A DNA stretch of 64,000 nucleotides from Opitutia bacterium UBA7876. Lineage in GTDB: Bacteria > Verrucomicrobiota > Verrucomicrobiia > Opitutales > Seribacteraceae. The translations under genes and the position numbers were made by a program. The stretch is from assembly GCA_002500665.1 (NCBI GenBank), contig DLRY01000025.1, positions 78,719-142,718 on the forward strand. Reading direction: 5' to 3'. Shown here one piece after another: positions 51,869-58,927 of the stretch; positions within the stretch are counted from its first letter, which is position 1; every line of letters begins with the position of its first letter. Below the pieces are notes generated by a model. That model was not told the origin of the DNA and ran no database searches. It saw only the letters and a program-made list of their open reading frames with translations.

Positions 51869-53896
51869 ATGAAAACGTTTTTTTCCTTACCCTGCCTGCT
51901 CCTCGGCTTTCTCACCGCCCATCTTTCGGCCACGGCCGATGAGCCCACTGCCGACCCCAAACTAAGCAAGGCCGTCAATTCCGTATATCCCGCCATCGTC
52001 CGTATCGAGGTCGTTTCCGAAAAGGGATCGTCGGGCAGGCTGATGAAGTCGAGGGCCACCGGAAGCGGGGTCATCATCGCGGCGGAGGGCCTGGTCGTGA
52101 CCAACCACCACGTCGCCGGCAAAGCGACCCGCATCACCTGCCGACTCTACGACGGCGAGGAGCTTTCCGCGGACTTGCTAGGGGCCGACCCCATGACCGA
52201 CCTGGCGGTGCTCAGGCTGCGCCTCGCCGATCGTCCCAAGGGGAGCCAAGCCCTGGCCACGGCCAAATTCGGGAACTCCGACCTGGTAAAGGTCGGGGAC
52301 ACCTGTTTCGCGATGGGCAGCCCGGCCGGCCTGTCGCAATCGGTGACGCGGGGAATCATTTCCAACGTCGCCATGATCTCGCCCCGCTCGGGATCCTTCC
52401 GGCTCGATGGGGAGAACGTGGGCGAACTCGTGCGCTGGCTAGGGCACGATGCCGTCATCTTCCCGGGCAACAGCGGAGGCCCCCTGGTCGACGAGGCGGG
52501 CCGGATCATCGGGATCAACGAGGTCGGGATCGGCAGCCTGGGCGGGGCCATCCCGGCAAACCTGGCCAAGGAGGTCTCGGCCGAATTGGCCCAAAAGGGA
52601 TTCGTCTCCCGTTGCTGGACGGGCTTGGAATGTCAGCCCGTGCTCAACCCTCGCGAACGGGGAATCCTCGTCGCCGGCGTAATCAAGAATTCCCCCGCCC
52701 AGAAGGCAGGCATCGAGCCGGGGGACCTGATCCGGACCTATGCCGGCAAGGAAGTGGACGCTAAGATTGCGGAAGACCTGCCCTTGTTCAACCAGCTCGC
52801 CTACGGAATGAAGGTAGGGAGCATGGTCAAGGTGACCGGCATGCGCGACAAGAAGAAGATGAGCTGGTCCCTCAAGACGATTTCACGTGAAGCGGCCTTT
52901 GCCAAGGAGCGCGAGCTCAAGAACTGGGGCATGACCGCCCGGGACTTCACGCTCATGTCATCCCTTGAGGCCAGACGCTCAAACAAAAGGGGGGCCCAGA
53001 TTCATTCCGTTAGCCGAGGCGGTCCCAGTTCCAGCGCCAAGCCCAACCTGATCCCCCGGGACGTCGTAACCGAGATCAACGGCAAGCCCGTGCGCAACGT
53101 GGCCGACCTGGTTCGCCTTTCGAAGGAAATCACCAAGGGCAAGAAGGAACCCGTTCCTACCCTCGTAAGCTTCGAACGGGACCTCGCCAAGCTGTTGACG
53201 GTTATCAAAATCGGGCCCGAGGCGGATGAAAACCGCCCCTTGCAGGCCTGGAAGCCTTGGGTCGGGATCGCCAACCAAGTCCTGACCAGGGAACTGTCCG
53301 CTGCCCTCGGCCTGCCGGCTACGACAAGAGGAATCCGGGTGGCCCAAGTCTATCCGGACACCCCCGCCGAGAAAGGCGGGCTCAAGCCCGGCGACCTTAT
53401 GTTCCGCATAGACGGGCAGATCATCAATGCCTACCGTAGCGAGGACACGGAGATTTTCGGAAACATGGTCAAGGAATACAAGACGGGGTCCGTCATCCGC
53501 ATAACCGGCCTGCGCGGCAAGGAGCGCCTCGACCTTAACGTGACCCTCGAAAAGAGACCCGACCCGCCCAACGAGCTGCCCGAGTACGAGGAGGAGACCT
53601 TCGAGTTTACGCTCCGCGAGCTTTCCTTCGGCGACCGCGTGGCCAAGAGGCTGGAAAAAAACCATCCCGGACTTCTCATCCATAACGTCGAGCAGGCGGG
53701 ATGGGCGGCATTGGCGGGTCTGCGTCAGGGAGACTTGCTCCTGAAAGTGAACGGGGCCAGCCACAGCAGGGTGAAGGCTTTCGAGCAGAAGATGAACGAG
53801 CTGATCGAGCAAAAACCCCCCAGGATCGTCTTTTTCGTGCGCCGCGGCATCCACACCCTTTTTCTCGAGCTGGAGCCGGACTGGGACCAAAGCTGA
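51869..53896 (+). CDS. HtrA/DegP-like periplasmic serine protease with multiple PDZ domains
   Basis: 675 residues from the ATG of MKTFFSLPC with a signal peptide. The trypsin-like domain has His in VVTNHHVAG, Asp in DPMTDLAVLRL and Ser in FPGNSGGPLVDEAG. Four PDZ-like repeats follow, each with a G-x-x-x-GDL/DV core (AGIEPGDLIRTY, NLIPRDVVTEING, GGLKPGDLMFRIDG, AGLRQGDLLLKVNG). DegP has two, so this is an extended form. It should degrade or chaperone misfolded envelope proteins. It precedes by 16 bases a paralogue that has lost the triad. Confidence 0.88.
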   Translation: MKTFFSLPCLLLGFLTAHLSATADEPTADPKLSKAVNSVYPAIVRIEVVSEKGSSGRLMKSRATGSGVIIAAEGLVVTNHHVAGKATRITCRLYDGEELSADLLGADPMTDLAVLRLRLADRPKGSQALATAKFGNSDLVKVGDTCFAMGSPAGLSQSVTRGIISNVAMISPRSGSFRLDGENVGELVRWLGHDAVIFPGNSGGPLVDEAGRIIGINEVGIGSLGGAIPANLAKEVSAELAQKGFVSRCWTGLECQPVLNPRERGILVAGVIKNSPAQKAGIEPGDLIRTYAGKEVDAKIAEDLPLFNQLAYGMKVGSMVKVTGMRDKKKMSWSLKTISREAAFAKERELKNWGMTARDFTLMSSLEARRSNKRGAQIHSVSRGGPSSSAKPNLIPRDVVTEINGKPVRNVADLVRLSKEITKGKKEPVPTLVSFERDLAKLLTVIKIGPEADENRPLQAWKPWVGIANQVLTRELSAALGLPATTRGIRVAQVYPDTPAEKGGLKPGDLMFRIDGQIINAYRSEDTEIFGNMVKEYKTGSVIRITGLRGKERLDLNVTLEKRPDPPNELPEYEEETFEFTLRELSFGDRVAKRLEKNHPGLLIHNVEQAGWAALAGLRQGDLLLKVNGASHSRVKAFEQKMNELIEQKPPRIVFFVRRGIHTLFLELEPDWDQS

Positions 53897-53912
53897 CAAC
53901 CCCCTAAGAAAG

Positions 53913-54680
53913 ATGAAACGCCACTTTCCACTCCTTTTGCTGCTCGCCTTCTCCAATCCTTCGTTCCTCGAGGCCAAGAGGCCCGAATTAACTTGGAGAA
54001 AGCTTCTTCAGGATCATGCCGACTGCGTAACCTGGGTTTCCGCCACTGTCCGCGTCGAGGTCAGCGCAGGGGGGCGCAGCATGCCTCCGCAGGAACAGAA
54101 ACTGGAGGCCTTGGGAACCATCATCGCGGAGGATGGGCTGACCGTCCTTTCCCTCAGCCGGGTCGACCCGACGGCAACCCTCCTTTCGAGGATGCGCGGA
54201 GGCGGAAGTACCGTAAACGTCAACTACACCGAGGTCCTCATCCTGATGCAGGACGGCACCGAGGTGCCGGCCAGGCTTGTGCTCAAGGACAGCGACCTGG
54301 ACCTTGCCTTCGTCCTTCCGCTCAAGGGAGGAAAGAGTCAAGCGGACAAAATCTCCTTTCCTTACGTACCACGGCCGGCAAAAGACACCGATGTCAAGAC
54401 CAGAGCCTTGGACGAAGTGGTTTCCCTCGGCAAGCTGGGCCGGAACCTCTACCGCCAATCCACCCTCCGAAAAGGCTGGGTCAGCGCCGTGATCGAGAAA
54501 CCGCGCAAGTATCTGGTGATCGACAACACCTCGCCCGGGACTCCCGTCTTCGATCGCGAGGGAAACTGGCTGGGCATCGTCGTCTACAAGATGGACCGAG
54601 GGCGGCCCACCAGCATCGTTACCCTCCCTGCCGAGGATATCGATGAGATTGCGGAACAGGTCCGCTCGAGGAACAAATAA
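53913..54680 (+). CDS. Degenerate trypsin-like (HtrA-fold) secreted pseudoprotease
   Basis: 255 residues with a signal peptide ending near LEA. The chymotrypsin-like layout is recognisable next to its neighbour: TIIAEDGLTVLSLSRVD replaces the ...VVTNHHVAG His strand, DSDLDLAFVLPL keeps the Asp region, and NTSPGTPVFDREGNWLGIVV replaces GNSGGPLVDEAGRIIGI. The catalytic His is missing and the GNSGG loop is altered, so proteolysis is not expected. There is no PDZ domain. It is probably co-transcribed with the active protease and may modulate it. Confidence 0.7.
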   Translation: MKRHFPLLLLLAFSNPSFLEAKRPELTWRKLLQDHADCVTWVSATVRVEVSAGGRSMPPQEQKLEALGTIIAEDGLTVLSLSRVDPTATLLSRMRGGGSTVNVNYTEVLILMQDGTEVPARLVLKDSDLDLAFVLPLKGGKSQADKISFPYVPRPAKDTDVKTRALDEVVSLGKLGRNLYRQSTLRKGWVSAVIEKPRKYLVIDNTSPGTPVFDREGNWLGIVVYKMDRGRPTSIVTLPAEDIDEIAEQVRSRNK

Positions 54681-54731
54681 GTTTTCCGTTGCGAAACCCG
54701 TTTTTTACGGATTATTGTGGCATGTTCGGTC

Positions 54732-55973
54732 ATGCTAGAAATTTCCTATATCCGCAGGTTTGCACCCTTGACGACCTTGGTTGCCGCCTTGGCGTTTCTG
54801 GGAGCCTGCGCCGAGGAGCGCCTTCACCCCGACGACGTCGAATACCGTAAGGACGAGAACGGCTCCGAGCTTCTCTACAAGATCGGGGAAGACATGCCCT
54901 TCGGCAATGGAGAGAGGGCCTTCGTGTACGAATATCACCCCAAATCCGGTAGTTTCATCGAGAAGACCTTTTCGACGAGAAAAAAGCACTTCGAGGTTGG
55001 ATTTCTCAATGGGCTGCGCGACGGAAACTTTACTTTCTGGCAGAAGAACGGGATTAAGCTCCTGACCGGCTCATACAGCAAAGGCCTGCGCAACGGCACC
55101 TTTACCTTCTACGGCAAGACGGGCGAACTGGTCTACGAGAAGAACTTCAGCAACGGCGAACTGGACGGCAACTTCACCCTCTATTATCCGGCTTCCAACA
55201 ACGATCTCCTGCGCTACAACGAAAAACTGGCTGAGGAAGACAAGGATCCGGGCGAACTCACGGTTAAGAACCACCTCCGCCTCCAGGTCAAGTTTCAAGA
55301 CGGCAACCCCGTTGGTTCCTACCGGGCCTACTATCATCCCGGAAGCCGCTCGCTTTCAGAGGAGGAACTCCTCAAGGAGGAAGGGAACTTCAGCGACTCG
55401 GGACTCCTCCAGGAGGACCAGTTGTCCTATTACCCCAAGACTCATTCCCTAGTGGTAGTCCTGCCGGACAAGAAACGCCCCTACCCTCCGCACCCACCCA
55501 CGCCCAATGGTTTCTCGAGGGCGATCGACGAGGCCGCCAAGGCTATTCTGGCCATTCCCAAGTACCGCAACCCGGACAACTCGCCCGCCGAGGTCTACAC
55601 CCTTGACGAGCAAGGCAATGAGATCGTTCCCATTTGGTCCTCTCACATCAGCCGGATTGCCATCCGAAACGAGACCGGGTATCTGGAGGACGCGAAATTC
55701 GAGCCCAACTACGAGTCTTACGGGGAGGCCGAGAAATACGCCATTGAGATGGGAGGGTTTCCGCTCGAGGTAGTCGGGCTCGACAAAAAGGGCGAGATCA
55801 TCGACGTATTATGGGCCGGAGGCCAGCATAGTGAAGCAATCCCCCTTCCCGAAAGAATCAAGGTCAGGAGGGTCAAGGTTCGGCGTTCTTGGAAAAAGGG
55901 CTATGCCAGCGAGGCCCTTTGGCTGCTCACCAACGGCTCCAAAATCTCCATTAGGGAAGACGTCCTGCGCTAG
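54732..55973 (+). CDS. Lipoprotein with MORN/YwqK-like repeats
   Basis: 413 residues from the ATG of MLEISYIRR. The signal peptide ends in FLGAC (lipobox). Residues about 85-160 contain three to four MORN/YwqK-type repeats (FLNGLRDGNFTFWQKNG, YSKGLRNGTFTFYGKTG, FSNGELDGNFTLYYP). A Pro-rich region and an uncharacterised C-terminal domain follow (EVVGLDKKGEIIDVLWAGG). YwqK is named as an antitoxin in some annotations, but MORN-like repeats occur in many surface proteins and no toxin gene is adjacent. The stop lies in a CTAG shared with the convergent NPFD gene. Confidence 0.7.
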   Translation: MLEISYIRRFAPLTTLVAALAFLGACAEERLHPDDVEYRKDENGSELLYKIGEDMPFGNGERAFVYEYHPKSGSFIEKTFSTRKKHFEVGFLNGLRDGNFTFWQKNGIKLLTGSYSKGLRNGTFTFYGKTGELVYEKNFSNGELDGNFTLYYPASNNDLLRYNEKLAEEDKDPGELTVKNHLRLQVKFQDGNPVGSYRAYYHPGSRSLSEEELLKEEGNFSDSGLLQEDQLSYYPKTHSLVVVLPDKKRPYPPHPPTPNGFSRAIDEAAKAILAIPKYRNPDNSPAEVYTLDEQGNEIVPIWSSHISRIAIRNETGYLEDAKFEPNYESYGEAEKYAIEMGGFPLEVVGLDKKGEIIDVLWAGGQHSEAIPLPERIKVRRVKVRRSWKKGYASEALWLLTNGSKISIREDVLR

Positions 55974-56932
55974 GCATCGGGTGCCTCAAGGCTATCGAAC
56001 GGGTTGCCCGGCAAGGGAGCTTGATCGAAGGGATTCTTGGGCAACTCCGGAGAAGGCGCCGAATCGAAAGGGTTTTCGGGCGGCGGCGTGGAAGGTGCTT
56101 GTTCCCCACCCCCATCGAAGGGGTTGGCGGGAGGCTTACCGGAAGCCTCGTCGAAGGGGTTCGCAGGAGACGTGGGCGGAATCGAGTCAAAGGGGTTGGC
56201 GGGCTTGACCTGGTCGAAAGGGTTGCCTGCGGGCGGGTTCGCTGAATCAAAGGGGTTGACCGGATTCGCCTGGTCGAAAGGGTTCTTCACCGGGCTGGAG
56301 GAAGGCTTGTTGAGGTAGGGCTTTGGGAGCCTTTTGCCTTCGTAAAAAGGAACGAATTCTTCTTCATCATCGTCATCGATCAGCTTGTCGAAACGGGGCC
56401 TTAGGTCATAACTCCAGGAAAACCGCAGGGGAAGATCCGGATCCACTTCCTCGAGAAACTCAAGGCTCTTGGAATCGTAGCCACCGCCATTCTCAGGCAG
56501 GCCACCTATCCAATGGGCGTAGAACCTCCAGGGAAGCTTGCCTTCACTGGTCTTGGCATCGAACCAATTGTCCCCCGTTTCCAGGAGGTATCCCTCAAAA
56601 ACACCGTTTTTTTTGCGGGGCATGACCACCCTGATCCTATCGGTCCTTAGATGCCCGTCCCAATACCAGGAAAGCCAAATACGGTTTCCCACTACCAGCT
56701 TGTCGAAAGTCTCGATGATCTTCCGGTCGAAGCCCCCGCCATTGGTGGGAGCTCCGCCCCGCCAAGGGGAGAGATAACGGTGAGTGAACCCTTCGTCCTC
56801 CTTGACTTCAATCCAAGCCTTTCCCTTGGAGGACAGGATTCCAAAGATTTCCCCCGATTTCAGAACCGGAAACTCGGATGCGAAAAGGAAAGGAGCGAAA
56901 AAAAACAGAAGAAGCGCAGGCTTACCGAACAT
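55970..56932 (-). CDS. Secreted protein with two repeats and a C-terminal NPFD-motif tail
   Basis: 320 residues from the ATG of MFGKPALLL, with a signal peptide ending in LFA. Two homologous modules share RYLSPWRGGAPTNGGGFDRK and RFYAHWIGGLPENGGGYDSK patterns. An acidic DDDDEEE spacer leads to a disordered tail with nine copies of NPFD separated by Pro/Ala/Ser-rich spacers. NPF motifs bind EH domains in eukaryotes; here the role is unknown. It is the last gene of the right-hand operon, 23 bases after the toroid gene. The longer frame to 57133 overlaps that gene and lacks a signal. Confidence 0.65.
   Translation of the reverse strand: MFGKPALLLFFFAPFLFASEFPVLKSGEIFGILSSKGKAWIEVKEDEGFTHRYLSPWRGGAPTNGGGFDRKIIETFDKLVVGNRIWLSWYWDGHLRTDRIRVVMPRKKNGVFEGYLLETGDNWFDAKTSEGKLPWRFYAHWIGGLPENGGGYDSKSLEFLEEVDPDLPLRFSWSYDLRPRFDKLIDDDDEEEFVPFYEGKRLPKPYLNKPSSSPVKNPFDQANPVNPFDSANPPAGNPFDQVKPANPFDSIPPTSPANPFDEASGKPPANPFDGGGEQAPSTPPPENPFDSAPSPELPKNPFDQAPLPGNPFDSLEAPDA
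55994..56284 (-). repeat. Nine-copy NPFD codon repeat array
   Basis: Nine occurrences of the tetrapeptide NPFD at intervals of about 6-15 residues within the 3' third of the NPFD gene. The following residue is usually Gln or Ser (Q x3, S x4, E and G once each). Spacing is irregular, so this is a motif array and not a simple tandem DNA repeat. Confidence 0.85.
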
Positions 56933-56955
56933 GGCCTCAGAAATCAACCGGGGCG

Positions 56956-58848
56956 TCAATAGACGTAGCGGTAGTAAACCTCCAGCATCAAGGTACAGAG
57001 TGCCGTCCTGTAGATATCGGCATCTCCTCCGGAACGCTTCTTGGTAAGCCCGCTGCCCTCTGCCGGCCAGCTTCCGTCCTCGGACTGGGCCTTCAGCAAA
57101 AGGGGTTCGATACGACGGTTCCAGGAGGACCAATAAGCTCCGCCGTAATTGTAGAGGGCTTGCGTATCGTAATACCAGGAATACAGGTTACAGTCGGCGC
57201 TGTTGTAGTCCATGGCTTGGTTGTTCTTGAGGATGTGCTGCACGGCGCTCTTCAAGGTCTGCTTCTTTTGCTCACCGGAAGGGTGTCCCTTGTTCCAGGA
57301 CTGAAGACCGAGAGAACCCACCCCGGTCAGCTTGTGCTTGATGTTGGAGGCATCGGACGCCTTCCTGTAGCCAAAGCCTCCGTTCTTAGGGGAGTATACC
57401 CGGTAGAAATTCTTTACCGCCGCCTCCAGGGCAGGCTCGAGACCGGGAAAAACGACACCCGTGTTGTAGGCCGCCTTGAGGGCCTGAAACTGCCAACCGC
57501 TGACGGAGGTATCACTGGCCATCTTCTCGTTCTTTCCGAAATCGTCGAAACGCATGTCCCCTGGGCCTTTCCTGGTCTCCAGGTAGTACCAGCCACCATC
57601 CTGCTTTTGGCCGGCGACAATGCGGTGAATCACCTTCTGCAGGACGGGCAGGATGAAATCCTTTTCCGTCATCCCATAGGCTTCGGCCAAGGCATACGCG
57701 GCGATGCCTTGGGCATAGGCGCCACCGTGCTTGTTGTTGGTAACGTAGAGCCAGCCGTCCTTTTGGTCACCCAGTTCGACCAAGTAATTGATGCCCTTGG
57801 ATACGGCTTCCCCATATTCGGGCGAATCAGTCAGGTCGCAGTGCCCGAGGTAGCAAAGAAGTGCAAAGCCCGTCATGGCACCTTTGTAGGATTTGCCCCA
57901 GGAGCCGTCCGCATTCTGGTCTGCCGTAATCCAGTCCAAGGCCTTCACGACCGACTTCTCAACGAGAGCGGGGTTGCTCACGCCGGCCCGGGTCAGACGG
58001 CTGTTGCGACCGAGCTTGTCGCACCTGCCGCTCATCGACTTGGGAACCGCCACACCTAGGGAATTCAGAGCCGCCGCAGGGTTGGTGTTCTTAACGCCGC
58101 GAACCTTCGGAAGGTCCGGGGTGGGCTCCTCCTTACCACGGAAAACGGTGTTGTCGAAGGCCAGGGTCTTGTCATCCGGATTCTCGAAGACGAGGGCGCT
58201 GGGATCCCCCACGAATTTGTTCTCGTCGTCGGTCCCCACCCTTTCAAAGGCGTTGTCGGGGGAATCGGTCAAGCTGAGGTCTTCTTGGCCCGGTTCGAGC
58301 AATTCCTCGACATTCTGGGCGGAAACCTTGGTCTGATCGGAAATCCCTCCATCGGCGCCGGCTATAGGCGGATCGAAAACTTGGGCTTCCCGCATCGCAT
58401 TCTGGTTGTCCTCGTTGGCGCCGCCGAGGGTTTCCTCCCCTTCCCCGCGTCCCGCGCTGCCGAGGCGGGCGGTTTCTCCACCCGAATCGACGTTGGTGCG
58501 CTCGCTTAGGGGAACCTTCGATCCATCGGTTTCGTCCCCGGCCACTTGGCCGGCCTTGGCAATGGTGCTCTCCAAGTCGTCCTCAGGATTGATCAGGAAG
58601 TAGAGAAAACAAACCAAGCTCATCAAAAGAACCCCATAGGACATGGCCAAGTTCAGCCAGGGAATGGGCCCGATGGCTCTCTTCTTCTTTTTCTCCTCGA
58701 AAAAGGCGAGGTGGGAAAGAACCCCTATCCCGAGAACCGCAAAGACCAAGGCGGCAGCCAGAAGCAGGCTACCCGCAAATAGGTTCCCAATAACGGCCAA
58801 GCCTAAGGTAGCCGTTAACAAAAGGGAGAGCATGGTCTTGGTACTCAT
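56956..58848 (-). CDS. Membrane protein with prenyltransferase/squalene-oxidase-like alpha/alpha toroid
   Basis: 630 residues. Three N-terminal transmembrane helices (about 6-50 and 70-90) are followed by a low-complexity linker. From about residue 290 there are repeats of the toroid type (SVVKALDWITADQNADGSWG, GAYAQGIAAYALAEAYGM, GQKQDGGWYYL, LLKAQSEDGSWPAEGSG), with the QxxDGSW signature. These folds occur in terpene cyclases, prenyltransferases and also alpha-2-macroglobulin-like proteins; the terpene-cyclase acidic motif is not visible, so a structural or binding role is likely. A strong ribosome site (AAGGAG) precedes the ATG. It lies between the VWA and NPFD genes. Confidence 0.75.
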   Translation of the reverse strand: MSTKTMLSLLLTATLGLAVIGNLFAGSLLLAAALVFAVLGIGVLSHLAFFEEKKKKRAIGPIPWLNLAMSYGVLLMSLVCFLYFLINPEDDLESTIAKAGQVAGDETDGSKVPLSERTNVDSGGETARLGSAGRGEGEETLGGANEDNQNAMREAQVFDPPIAGADGGISDQTKVSAQNVEELLEPGQEDLSLTDSPDNAFERVGTDDENKFVGDPSALVFENPDDKTLAFDNTVFRGKEEPTPDLPKVRGVKNTNPAAALNSLGVAVPKSMSGRCDKLGRNSRLTRAGVSNPALVEKSVVKALDWITADQNADGSWGKSYKGAMTGFALLCYLGHCDLTDSPEYGEAVSKGINYLVELGDQKDGWLYVTNNKHGGAYAQGIAAYALAEAYGMTEKDFILPVLQKVIHRIVAGQKQDGGWYYLETRKGPGDMRFDDFGKNEKMASDTSVSGWQFQALKAAYNTGVVFPGLEPALEAAVKNFYRVYSPKNGGFGYRKASDASNIKHKLTGVGSLGLQSWNKGHPSGEQKKQTLKSAVQHILKNNQAMDYNSADCNLYSWYYDTQALYNYGGAYWSSWNRRIEPLLLKAQSEDGSWPAEGSGLTKKRSGGDADIYRTALCTLMLEVYYRYVY

Positions 58849-58927
58849 GCTCTCCTTTTTTTAAAACTTAATTCCCTTTTCATATCGGCAGGAAAAGGGA
58901 TATCGCAGTGGATGCTAAGATCTAAGA

